This document shows positions 1 to 8,354 of a stretch of 64,000 nucleotides of DNA, in pieces. This DNA comes from JAPLKX01 sp035530195 (GTDB lineage: Bacteria > Hydrogenedentota > Hydrogenedentia > Hydrogenedentales > SLHB01): the NCBI GenBank assembly GCA_035530195.1, contig DATKVG010000043.1, forward strand, positions 10,554 to 74,553, in the 5' to 3' direction. The stretch's first letter is position 1, and each line of letters begins with the position of its first letter. Made by a program: the position numbers and the translations under genes. The notes beneath the pieces were generated by a model. That model was not told where the DNA came from. It searched no databases and was given only the letters and a program-made list of their open reading frames with translations.

Positions 1-1032
1 ATTATCAACGGCCGGATCAACCGGAGCGGCGACGCGGACGTGTTTGAGTTTCAAGCCGCTACGGGTGGCGAGATTGTCGCGGAAGTGATCGCGCGGCGGC
101 TGAATTCGCCGCTGGATTCGGTGCTTCAACTAATGGACGCCGCCGGCCGCGTCATCGTGATGAACGATGATTGCGAGCAGAAAGGATCGGGGCTGCTAAC
201 GCACCACGCGGACTCGTATCTGCGCGCGACACTGCCCGACGCGGGCCGGTACCGTGTTGCGCTGGCCGATGCGCAGCAGCAGGGCGGCGATGAGTTTGCG
301 TACCGGCTGCGGCTGAGCGCTCCACGGCCTGACTTTGAACTGCGTGCCACGCCATCGAGCATCAGTATCAACCCCGGGAGCACGGTGGCGCTGACGGTCT
401 ATGCGTTGCGCAAAGACGGGTTTGACGGCGAGATCGAACTCGTGCTGAAAAAGCCGGCCAAGGGGTTCAGGATCAGCGGGGGTAGAGTCCCGGCCAAGCT
501 CGACAAAGTCAGGATAAGCCTTACGGCGCCGGCCAAACCGCTGGACGAACCCGTGGCGCTGTGTATCGAGGGCCGCGCCAGAATCAACGGGGAGGACGTC
601 GCACGAGAGGCCGTGCCCGCCGACGACCTGATGCAGGCGTTTGCATACCGGCATCTCGTGCCCGCGCAAGACCTCCTTGTCGCGGTGGCGAAGCGGCGCG
701 CGGCTCAGCCGGTTAGAATTGGCAGCATGTTGCCGGTGCGCATAACGCCCGGCGGAACCGCGGCTGTGACGGTCACGACGGCGCAGGGCCCCCGGCTTTC
801 CCAGGTTCAACTCCAGCTCAACGATCCGCCGAAAGGCTTGGCTCTGGGCGACGTTTCGGTCGTCGACGAAGGGCTGAGTTTTGCGATAAACGCCGACGCG
901 GCAGCCGAGCCGGGTTGTGAAGACAACCTGATCGTCGACGCGTATCTCAAGCCGGGCGAACAGGCCAAGCCGGACGCCAAGCCAACGTTTATCGGCATAC
1001 TTCCCGCGATTCCGTTTCAGATCACAAAGTAG
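1..1032 (+). CDS. PPC-domain (pre-peptidase C-terminal) protein, 5'-truncated
   Basis: The reading frame is open from the first base of the window, so this is the C-terminal part (about 343 residues) of a larger protein. Its first 100 residues look like a bacterial pre-peptidase C-terminal (PPC) beta-sandwich: a stretch reading INGRINRSGDADVFEF, then a repeated 'LDSVLQLMDAAGRVI..NDD' core and an aromatic 'YRVALADAQ' strand. After it come two more beta-rich stretches with proline-rich 'INPGSTVALTV' and 'ITPGGTAAVTV' openings, typical of tandem Ig-like modules in exported proteins of planctomycete-type bacteria. No catalytic domain is visible in the part seen. It is probably the non-catalytic tail of a secreted protein; the identity of the missing N-terminus cannot be judged. 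Confidence 0.7.
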   Translation: MINGRINRSGDADVFEFQAATGGEIVAEVIARRLNSPLDSVLQLMDAAGRVIVMNDDCEQKGSGLLTHHADSYLRATLPDAGRYRVALADAQQQGGDEFAYRLRLSAPRPDFELRATPSSISINPGSTVALTVYALRKDGFDGEIELVLKKPAKGFRISGGRVPAKLDKVRISLTAPAKPLDEPVALCIEGRARINGEDVAREAVPADDLMQAFAYRHLVPAQDLLVAVAKRRAAQPVRIGSMLPVRITPGGTAAVTVTTAQGPRLSQVQLQLNDPPKGLALGDVSVVDEGLSFAINADAAAEPGCEDNLIVDAYLKPGEQAKPDAKPTFIGILPAIPFQITK

Positions 1033-1160
1033 GTGCAGGCGTCTCACCCGCGCCGTCAACGTACCAGCCAATGTCTAAACCACAACCGGCCCGATCTCAA
1101 CAAGCCAGAAATCATTCCGCTTAACCTTCAGGCTGAGCTTTCTTCGTTGGCACCAGCCTG

Positions 1161-1193
1161 TGGTCTGGACGGCGCGGGCGAGACATCTGCGCC
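1161..1193 (+). repeat. REP-like hairpin repeat, family A copy 1
   Basis: The segment begins TGGTCTGGACGGCGCGGG and ends in GCGCC, so GGCGC and GCGCC can pair as a small hairpin. The same 5' half recurs at 4576-4610 and, inverted, at 4668-4698. It lies between two plus-strand genes in an otherwise featureless 224-base gap. Confidence 0.45.
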
Positions 1194-1256
1194 TACTCTT
1201 CGATAAAAGGTGCTGCCTGTGGTAGAGTAAGCCCGCTTTAATCGGGAGTTGTTGTG

Positions 1257-4200
1257 ATGATTGAAAAGCAGTTGGTGGCGGTGCTGGTTTGTGTAGTGGC
1301 GTTAGTTTTTCCGGCGGTGGCCGAGGATTGGCCGACCTACGGGCACGATACGTACAGAAGCGGCACGACGGACGAGCCGATCCAGCCGCCTCTCCACGAG
1401 ATTTGGCGCTACCGATCTATCGAGCCGCCGCAGCCCGCATGGCCCGACCCCGCCGTACAGGATTTCGCCGCCAAACCCGTCCGCATTCTCCGTCCCCGCG
1501 CAACCTACGACAAGGCGTTTCACACGTCGATCTCCGGCGGGCTGGTTTTTTTCGGATCGTCGGCCGACGACCGGGTAGTCGCGCTGGACGCGGGCACCGG
1601 CGCGGAACGCTGGTCGTTTGTAACGGGCGGGCCGGTGCGTTTGGCGCCGGCCGTGGTTGAAGGCCGGGTTTATGCCGGGTCGGACGACGGTTATGTCTAT
1701 TGCCTGAATGCGGCGGATGGCGGTCTGATCTGGAAGTACTCGCCGGCGCCGGGCGCGCGATGGATTCCGGGGAATGGGCGGATCATCTCGGCGTGCCCGG
1801 TTCGCACGGGCGTTGCCGTGAAAGACGGGACAGTGTATTTCGGTGCGGGGCTGTTCCCGGAAGAGGGCGTGTATCTCTGCGCGCTTGACGCGCGGAGCGG
1901 GCGCGAGATTTGGAAGGTTTCACCCGACCCGATGGATTTTATCCGGAGTTTCTCGTCGGAGAAAGCCGGCCGGCGGTTTGCATTATCGCCGCAAGGCTAC
2001 CTGCTGGCATCGGACCGCAAGCTCTACATCCCGACCGGCAGGACCTCGCCTGTGGCCGTCAATTTCGCGACGGGCGAGATAGAAGGCATGCTCGAATGCC
2101 CCGGCGGCGAGGGCGGGACCTACGCGCTGCTGACAAGCGACACGATCGTTTCCGGCCCCGGCACGCGGCTGTCGGCGTTTGACGCGGGCACGCAGGAGCC
2201 GGTGGCGACGTTTCCTGGGCGCTGCATCCTCGTCCAGGGCGAGACGTCGTACCTGCTGTCGGACGAATGGGTCGCCGCGCTCGATAGGGCCAAGTACCGC
2301 GAAAACGTGGCGCGCCAAAACGGCCTGCGAAAGCAGCGAAGGAGGTTGCGCGACGCCATCAAGACTATGGCCGAAACGGAGCAAGCCGCGGCAACCCAGG
2401 AGTTGGCCGGCGTTGAAAAGGCCATGAAGGAGTTGCGTGGCAGCGAATACGCGTGGCGGAAACCGTGCCCGGAGTCGTATGCGATGATGCTGGCGGGGAA
2501 CCGGTTAATCGTGGGATCGGAAAATGAGGTGCGGGCGCTCAGGACTTCCGACGGCGAGACGGCGTGGTCGGCGCCGGTCGACGGCAAGGCCTATGGGCTC
2601 GCGGCTGCGGATGGCAGATTGCTTGTCAGCACCGACACCGGCGCGATCCATTGTTTCGCCGCTGGACCGGCCCCCGTCTCCGCGCCATCCACGCCGCCGG
2701 CGCGCCCTGTGGCAGCCCCCGATGTTTCCGCGGCCGCTTCGTTTGTCATCAAGACGGCGGGTGGCCGGCGAGGCTACTGCCTTGATCTCGGCTGCCAAAC
2801 CGGCGCGCTGGGTCTCGAGATCGCGCGAGACTCCGGCCTGAGAGTCGTGGCGGTTGATGATGAACAACCCGTCTCACGAATGCGGGCCGAGCTGGCTGGA
2901 ACCGGCCTCTACGGCACCAAGGTAGCCGCGATAGCGTCCCCGCTCGATCGGCTGCGGTTCACCGACTACATCGCCGACGTGATTGTCTCCGAACGCGCGC
3001 TGCCCAACGGCTGTCCTCCGTTCGCGCCCGAAGAGGCGGCGCGTCTGCTTCGCCCGCGCACCGGCGTCCTGTTCGTCAAATACACGCCCGAGACGGCCGC
3101 CGCCGTCAAAGATTGGACTGGGAAACTGGCCGGCTGCGACATCATCATTGATGACGGCCTGTGGCTGGTGTTGCGGCGCGGCCCGCTCCCCGGCGCCGGC
3201 GAGTGGACCCACCAATACGCCGACCCCGGCAACTCGGGGTGCAGCGGCGACACCATCGTCTCGGCGCCGGCGCGGTTGCAGTGGTTTGGCCTGCCCGGCC
3301 CGCGACCCATGGTCGACCGGCACCATCGCGCCATGCCGCCGCTGGTAAAGAACGGCCGGATGTTCGTACCCGGCGACAATTGCATCATTGCAGCCGACGC
3401 CTACAACGGGACGCCGCTGTGGGAACTCGAGACGCCCAACAACCGGCGGCTGGCAAACCCGCGCGACTCGGGCCACATGGCCGCGGCCGGCGATCTGCTC
3501 TATGTCGCGGTGCACGACGAATGCTGGGTGCTCGATGCGGCAACCGGCAAACGCGTGGCGACGTACCAGGCGCCACAGTTGGCCGGCGACGAAAAGCGCA
3601 ATTGGGGTTATGTCGCGGTCGTCGGCGATTTCCTGCTCGGCAGCGGCCAGAGACCCGACGCTTCTTACACGACGATGAGCAAGCTGGGCGATTTCGAGAT
3701 CCAGTGGGGCGATTTCAAACGGTTACTCACGAGCGACTACCTTTTCTGCATGGACAGACGCACGGGAAAGGTACTGTGGTCGCGGGGCGGCGGGCTGTTC
3801 ATTCATTCGGCTATTGCTGCGGGCGCAGGGCGCCTCTATTTCATCGAGAGCCACAGCCGGACCGCTGTCCGCGACCGGAACGGCCGAAGCAACCTCGAAG
3901 TCCTGTGGGACAACGCCCCGACGATGTTGGCTCTCGATCTGGCGACGGGAAAACCGGCGTGGGAGATCGCGGTCGACTTCTCGTTATGCCAGCACATCAT
4001 TTACCTCAGCTACGCCAATGACACGCTGCTCGTCACGGGCTCGGGCAACCGCGAGGGCCGGGCGTGGTACTACCTGTACGGATTCGACGCGGCCACGGGC
4101 ACACCGCTGTGGCAAGCCAACCACCCCAACAACAAACGCGGGATCGGTGGCGACCACGGCGAACAAATCCACCACCCCGTCGTCGTCGGCGACATTGTCT

Positions 4201-4529
4201 ACGCAGAGCCCGTGGCATACGCGCTGCGCACCGGCGTGCGCGTCGACCCTTCCGGTGCGCCGGCCGACTGGGAGATGGAGAAGCGGGAAGGTTGCGGCAC
4301 GGTCTCGGCTTCGGCACGCTGCCTTTTGTACCGTGACGGCCATCCGTGCGTGCAGAACCTTCAACCGGAAGGCCCACGCACGAAGCTGAACCACATCACG
4401 CGGCCCGGGTGCTGGATTAACGCCATTCCCGCGGGCGGGCTCATCCTGATTCCCGAAGCGAGTTCCGGCTGCTCCTGCCCATACCCGCTGCAAACGTCGC
4501 TGGCGTACGTGCCCGCCGCAAAGCAGTAG
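1257..4529 (+). CDS. Secreted PQQ-type beta-propeller protein with an embedded methyltransferase-like domain
   Basis: A 1090-residue protein with a Sec signal peptide (hydrophobic residues 6-20, likely cleavage AVA|ED at 22). An N-terminal PQQ-like propeller shows blades of the type 'VVALDAGTGAERW' and 'VYCLNAADGGLIW' (about residues 70-340), a charged coiled-coil-like stretch follows (about 345-395), then more blades. Residues about 506-640 form a Rossmann-like segment with a class I SAM-methyltransferase motif (DLGCQTGALG, then an acidic strand end VVAVDDE). A second propeller fills 655-1090. ATG at 1257 is preferred over the adjacent GTG because GGGAG lies 8 bases upstream. No partner gene is obvious; the convergent neighbour is a sugar transporter. 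The propeller and fold assignments are good; a methyltransferase activity is doubtful in an exported protein. Confidence 0.75.
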   Translation: MIEKQLVAVLVCVVALVFPAVAEDWPTYGHDTYRSGTTDEPIQPPLHEIWRYRSIEPPQPAWPDPAVQDFAAKPVRILRPRATYDKAFHTSISGGLVFFGSSADDRVVALDAGTGAERWSFVTGGPVRLAPAVVEGRVYAGSDDGYVYCLNAADGGLIWKYSPAPGARWIPGNGRIISACPVRTGVAVKDGTVYFGAGLFPEEGVYLCALDARSGREIWKVSPDPMDFIRSFSSEKAGRRFALSPQGYLLASDRKLYIPTGRTSPVAVNFATGEIEGMLECPGGEGGTYALLTSDTIVSGPGTRLSAFDAGTQEPVATFPGRCILVQGETSYLLSDEWVAALDRAKYRENVARQNGLRKQRRRLRDAIKTMAETEQAAATQELAGVEKAMKELRGSEYAWRKPCPESYAMMLAGNRLIVGSENEVRALRTSDGETAWSAPVDGKAYGLAAADGRLLVSTDTGAIHCFAAGPAPVSAPSTPPARPVAAPDVSAAASFVIKTAGGRRGYCLDLGCQTGALGLEIARDSGLRVVAVDDEQPVSRMRAELAGTGLYGTKVAAIASPLDRLRFTDYIADVIVSERALPNGCPPFAPEEAARLLRPRTGVLFVKYTPETAAAVKDWTGKLAGCDIIIDDGLWLVLRRGPLPGAGEWTHQYADPGNSGCSGDTIVSAPARLQWFGLPGPRPMVDRHHRAMPPLVKNGRMFVPGDNCIIAADAYNGTPLWELETPNNRRLANPRDSGHMAAAGDLLYVAVHDECWVLDAATGKRVATYQAPQLAGDEKRNWGYVAVVGDFLLGSGQRPDASYTTMSKLGDFEIQWGDFKRLLTSDYLFCMDRRTGKVLWSRGGGLFIHSAIAAGAGRLYFIESHSRTAVRDRNGRSNLEVLWDNAPTMLALDLATGKPAWEIAVDFSLCQHIIYLSYANDTLLVTGSGNREGRAWYYLYGFDAATGTPLWQANHPNNKRGIGGDHGEQIHHPVVVGDIVYAEPVAYALRTGVRVDPSGAPADWEMEKREGCGTVSASARCLLYRDGHPCVQNLQPEGPRTKLNHITRPGCWINAIPAGGLILIPEASSGCSCPYPLQTSLAYVPAAKQ

Positions 4530-4575
4530 ATTCGACCTGACTTTGGCCGACGTCGGGAGCGTTGGGATCGGCCCG

Positions 4576-4610
4576 TGGTCTGGATGGCGCGGGGTTACAA
4601 AAACCGCGCC
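4576..4610 (+). repeat. REP-like hairpin repeat, family A copy 2
   Basis: Starts TGGTCTGGATGGCGCGGGG and ends CCGCGCC; GGCGCGG pairs with CCGCGCC across a ten-base loop. It sits between convergent genes and could also act in transcript termination. An inverted relative follows at 4668-4698. Confidence 0.5.
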
Positions 4611-4667
4611 TGCGTTTGTGCATCAAAGAAAGCTTGCTTTGTGAACCCCTGTGTTCGTCTGGTACAA

Positions 4668-4698
4668 GGCGCGGTCTTCCAGCCCGCGCCGTCCAGCC
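4668..4698 (-). repeat. REP-like hairpin repeat, family A copy 3 (inverted)
   Basis: On the minus strand it reads GGCTGGACGGCGCGGGCT and continues to CCGCGCC, matching the core of the copies at 1161 and 4576. Together with 4576-4610 it forms an inverted pair in the gap between convergent genes, the arrangement seen in REP/BIME elements. Confidence 0.5.
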
Positions 4699-4746
4699 GC
4701 AAAGAAGCCCATTGGATCAACAGATTCTGAACAGCTCCGTACCGCC

Positions 4747-6330
4747 TTATTCGACAACAACGATCTTGCCGCCGTGCTCGTGGAGGGGGTAGCGCAGGAA
4801 GATGAGGAACGCGGCGACGGCGGAGACTGCGCCGAGGACGGCCATCAACTTGAGGCCAAACGGCGTGGCGGATCTTACGGGCTCGGGGCGGGCGTGCCCC
4901 TGAACGTCGCCCCACGTCAGCTTGTACGGGCCGGGTGCGAGACCTTCGAGCAGGGTGGCGCCGGCTCCCTGGCGGGTGTACCCTGCGGGGCCTTCGAGCG
5001 TCCACGGTGCGGGCAGGCCCTCCGGCAGGACGTCGATGCGGACAACGCCGGGCGGCGCGGGCTTGTGCGCGGACGGTACAGCATCGGGCGCGCCTGCGCG
5101 GAAATACGAGCCGGTGAAGACGACGCCGGCGGTTTCCTGGAGTTGCTGGATGCCTTCGCCGCCGAGGTACGCGACAAACGTGAACACCAGCACGCTGATG
5201 CCGATGCTGATTTTCTGAAAAATGCCCTGTACGCCGAGGAAAATGCCCTCGCGGCGCCGGCCGGTGAGCGTTTCGTCGTAGTCGACGACGTCGCCGAGTA
5301 CGGCAAACGGCAGCACCATGAAGCCGGCGGCCGGCGCACCGTACGCAGAAAGGATCAGGGTGCTCTGGATCAGGTCGCTGCCGATTCCCAGCCGGCCCAC
5401 GAACAGCAGCATCACCATCACAATCCCGCTGCCGAGAAACGTGATCAGCATCGCGCGATATTTACCAATCCTGCCCGCGAGATAGTTGAACACGAAGAAA
5501 AACACAAGGTTCATGAGAAGAAACGGCGCCATTATGAGCGTGACGGTGTCTTCGCCGCGGCCCAGGACGGAACTCACCCAGTGCGGTACCATGACGATGA
5601 TCGTGTTAAGCCCGAACCAGTAGATGGCGACGGCGGCGGCCAAATACCGGAACGGCTTGTTGCGCAATGCGAGCAGGGTGCTTTCGATCATGCCGAGCGG
5701 GGGGCCGTCGTGCTGATCGGGCCGCGGCTTTTCTTTTATGAAATAGCTCGCCGGCAGGAATGACAGGATGATGATGACCGCGGCGCCGCCGGCTAGGGCG
5801 TGCCAGCCGAATTTCTGCAGCACCACGCCGGCCGCCGCAAACAGGAACGTGCTCACCATCAGGAACACGGACTGCACGGTCGTGAGATCGACGCGCTCTT
5901 TGAGGTCGGTGGTGATTTCCGGAATAAGTGCGAGGTACGGGGTGATGATGATGCCGTACAGCACAAAGTAGGCCGGCACGAGCACGAGCACGTACGCCGC
6001 GTTGAGCCAGTGCATGTGGTCGACGGGTGGCGTAAACAACAGAAAAAACACCACGGCAAACGGGATCAGCCCAAGCCGCATGAACGGCAGCCTACGGCCC
6101 CACCGCGACCGGCACATGTCGCTCCAGTGGCCGATGGGCGACGCGCTGAGGGCCTCAATGACGCGCGCAAACAAGTAGATGCCGCCCATCAGGGCTTTGG
6201 GGATGAGGTGGGGCCGGTCGGACGGCACGTACCGGACCAGCAGCCATTGCAGCACGATCAGGTCGGGCAGGTTCATGGTGAGCGCGCCCATGCCGTAGAA
6301 GATTTTCCGGCTCAGCGGCAGTTGCGCCAT
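4747..6330 (-). CDS. GPH-family (MFS_2) sugar/cation symporter with an inserted soluble domain
   Basis: A 527-residue integral membrane protein of the glycoside-pentoside-hexuronide symporter type. The diagnostic loop DVVDYDETLTGRRREG (residues 347-362) matches the GPH consensus of an acidic-aromatic pair followed by TGxRxEG, and the N-terminus (KIFYGMGALTMNLPDL) is typical. Eleven helices can be traced to about residue 390. Then comes a roughly 85-residue proline- and glycine-rich soluble stretch (404-488, with 'VRIDVLPEGLPAPWTLEGP'), and a last helix at 490-513. Family members normally have only a short loop there. GGAG nine bases upstream supports the ATG. It probably imports an oligosaccharide or glycoside released by the secreted enzymes nearby; the substrate cannot be read from the sequence. 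Confidence 0.85.
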   Translation of the reverse strand: MAQLPLSRKIFYGMGALTMNLPDLIVLQWLLVRYVPSDRPHLIPKALMGGIYLFARVIEALSASPIGHWSDMCRSRWGRRLPFMRLGLIPFAVVFFLLFTPPVDHMHWLNAAYVLVLVPAYFVLYGIIITPYLALIPEITTDLKERVDLTTVQSVFLMVSTFLFAAAGVVLQKFGWHALAGGAAVIIILSFLPASYFIKEKPRPDQHDGPPLGMIESTLLALRNKPFRYLAAAVAIYWFGLNTIIVMVPHWVSSVLGRGEDTVTLIMAPFLLMNLVFFFVFNYLAGRIGKYRAMLITFLGSGIVMVMLLFVGRLGIGSDLIQSTLILSAYGAPAAGFMVLPFAVLGDVVDYDETLTGRRREGIFLGVQGIFQKISIGISVLVFTFVAYLGGEGIQQLQETAGVVFTGSYFRAGAPDAVPSAHKPAPPGVVRIDVLPEGLPAPWTLEGPAGYTRQGAGATLLEGLAPGPYKLTWGDVQGHARPEPVRSATPFGLKLMAVLGAVSAVAAFLIFLRYPLHEHGGKIVVVE

Positions 6331-6401
6331 CCCACTACTCCAGTTTGCCCGTTACGATGGGAACCATACAGGAAAATGGCGAGGGAAGGCAATGGGCTGC
6401 C

Positions 6402-6446
6402 TGGACACTGTGGACATGGTGGACATAGTGGACGGAGTGGACACGG
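6402..6446 (+). repeat. Tandem 9-bp repeat, five TGGACANNG-type units
   Basis: Five consecutive nine-base units share the invariant core TGGAC: TGGACACTG, TGGACATGG, TGGACATAG, TGGACGGAG and TGGACACGG. It lies immediately after the stop codon of the minus-strand glycosidase-like gene and upstream of the transporter start is the next gene's 5' region. The same unit recurs in opposite orientation at 38479-38538. Confidence 0.8.
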
Positions 6447-6449
6447 CGT

Positions 6450-8297
6450 TCAGTATTCTTTGCTCTCGTCCTGCAAGATAGCTTGGTATTGTGTTTGAAG
6501 ATCGGCGGGGAATGCCGCGTTGTTATGGAGCAGTATCAGCGTGCCGACCTTTATGTCGCCGGTTTCGACCGTTGCGCGGTTGCCGCGGATTTTGAACGGC
6601 ACGTCGCGAACGCCGCCTGGCTCGATCGCAACCGCACACTTCGGATCGATCCACGCCGGAAGCGCAAACTCAATCCGCACGTTCTCGCGCAACTTGAACG
6701 GATACGCTTCCGGGTGGATTTCATAATCCAGATTGGTGATGCACAAGATGGCCGTGTCCCACGAGGCAAGCGTGGCGACGTCGATCTTGTCGGGGGCTTT
6801 GACGCGCGCATCGTAAGGCTCGGAGCCCAGGAAACTGGCGCGCGCGAGACGCATCACTCTTCCCCACCCCTGCATGGCCTGGCGCGTGTCTTGAAACTTC
6901 TCGCCGACCTTGTGGTCGTAGTTGAACCAGATGATGCCTTTGGCGCCGCGGCCGAGGTTGAGCAGGAGTTGCGCGGCGAGTTCGTCCGGCGTGGGGACCG
7001 GCCGCCTGGGCCGCTGGTCCCAATCGGCGATCGCCTGCGACCACACCCAAATCGGTTTGGGTTCGGACGCGGCCTTGAGGTCTTCGGTATAGATGGCGGT
7101 CTCTTCCAGCCGGGTGCCGTACGGATGCGGCCACTTGCTGCTGCTGGGCGCCGTCACCGAGTAGTGGTCCATGCATGGGATGTCGCAGATGCTCGCATAC
7201 TCGAAAAATTTCACATTCCGGCACAGCGTGATAAACGTGGGCTTGGTGCGGTCGTACTGGCGGACGGTGTCATCGACGAACAGCATGATGTTCGGCTCGA
7301 TGGACCAGTCGGGCTCGTCGCGGACCATCCAGGTCCTTAAGGCGGGATGGCCGCTGAGGCTGCGGACACTGTCGACGTTGACGGGCATGCCCGTGAAGGC
7401 GATCGTGCGGAACCCGTACCGCGGCACGGCCTGGCTGTAGAACTCGTTGTCGGCGGTGCCGCCCTCGACGACCGTGTCCACGTGCAGGCGCCGCAAAAGT
7501 TGATACGTTTCGGGCCTGGCGGTCCACACACCGATGGGGAAGTCGTCTTCGAATGCGCGCCGGTGGGCATAGACGCTCCTGGTCTCGCCACCCGAGACGT
7601 AATTCAGCCGCACCACAACGTACTCCGACGGCTGGAGCGGTTCTTTGAGCCTGAGGCGCGCGATTGAGTTCGAGCCCGCGTCAAGTTTTTGATCCGCCCA
7701 TAGGACTTCTTCGGCGGGATGGCGCATGACGGCCACCGTTTCAAGCCGCACGTCTTTGTCGCCGCCGTTGCGCACATGCACCTCGACGTCGCGCATCCCG
7801 GCCATGACGCGGATGAAGGCAATCTGCATTGGGCTCTCGACCAGATCCGTCTTTGTGCCGCCTACCGGCCGCCATGTCTCACGGTCCACCCAGGAGAACG
7901 AGAACGGTTTGCCGGGCCCGAACTCGGGGCTGACGGCGTTGATCTCGAGGATGCCCGACTCGCCCGGATCGAGGCTCGTATTCCACGCCCGGTGCCACGC
8001 CAGCGAACCGCCAAGCAACCAGTGGCTCTCGTCTTCACCGTTGCCGCGCCAGAACGCCAGCCGCACCGGCTTGTCGGACACGTTCGTGTAGTAGACGTGG
8101 ACGAGCCCGCCCTGGTTGGGCCGCTCGTTCTGCGGCTCGACGATGTCGGTGGTGTTGCAGCGCGCGGCGCGGTATCCGACGTAGTCGATCCGGACCCGGT
8201 TGCCGCCGGCTTGAAGCGTCTGACTGAATGCGGCGCCCGCAGTGAGCAGGCAAAACAGAAACGGCACGAGATGCGAATTGACAAGTCTCCGGCGCAT
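6450..8297 (-). CDS. Secreted glycosidase-like TIM-barrel protein
   Basis: A 615-residue exported protein with a clear signal peptide (RRRL followed by a hydrophobic run to AAFSQ, cleavage near residue 25). Residues about 30-250 are beta-sandwich-like. The centre (about 255-480) looks like a TIM barrel: 'FPIGVWTARPETYQLLRRLHVDTVVEGG', 'LRTWMVRDEPDW' at the position where glycosidases of clan A carry an acid, and 'EPKPIWVWSQAIADW'. The C-terminal 100 residues form another beta domain (GTLILLHNN near the end). The exact family is not recognised; GH2/GH42-like folds are the nearest guess, and the Asp/Glu pair in RDEPD is a candidate acid/base. It lies head-to-tail after the ceramidase-like gene, with only 57 bases between, so the two may be co-transcribed. 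Confidence 0.6.
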   Translation of the reverse strand: MRRRLVNSHLVPFLFCLLTAGAAFSQTLQAGGNRVRIDYVGYRAARCNTTDIVEPQNERPNQGGLVHVYYTNVSDKPVRLAFWRGNGEDESHWLLGGSLAWHRAWNTSLDPGESGILEINAVSPEFGPGKPFSFSWVDRETWRPVGGTKTDLVESPMQIAFIRVMAGMRDVEVHVRNGGDKDVRLETVAVMRHPAEEVLWADQKLDAGSNSIARLRLKEPLQPSEYVVVRLNYVSGGETRSVYAHRRAFEDDFPIGVWTARPETYQLLRRLHVDTVVEGGTADNEFYSQAVPRYGFRTIAFTGMPVNVDSVRSLSGHPALRTWMVRDEPDWSIEPNIMLFVDDTVRQYDRTKPTFITLCRNVKFFEYASICDIPCMDHYSVTAPSSSKWPHPYGTRLEETAIYTEDLKAASEPKPIWVWSQAIADWDQRPRRPVPTPDELAAQLLLNLGRGAKGIIWFNYDHKVGEKFQDTRQAMQGWGRVMRLARASFLGSEPYDARVKAPDKIDVATLASWDTAILCITNLDYEIHPEAYPFKLRENVRIEFALPAWIDPKCAVAIEPGGVRDVPFKIRGNRATVETGDIKVGTLILLHNNAAFPADLQTQYQAILQDESKEY

Positions 8298-8328
8298 TTT
8301 GCCTCCTGCGTCTTTCCGGGGCGCGCTT

Positions 8329-8352
8329 GTGGAAGCGGCGTTCCCGCCGTTT
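8329..8352 (+). repeat. Short repeat GTGGAAGYG...CCCGCCGTTT, copy 1
   Basis: Reads GTGGAAGCGGCGTTCCCGCC then GTTT, with a small GGCG/CGCC-type hairpin potential. A second copy with few differences is at 13693-13716. It sits in the 57-base gap upstream of the glycosidase-like gene. Confidence 0.35.
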
Positions 8353-8354
8353 AC

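Noticed and set aside
6402..6446. CRISPR array
   Set aside because: Units are nine bases with no spacers of constant length and no cas genes are present.
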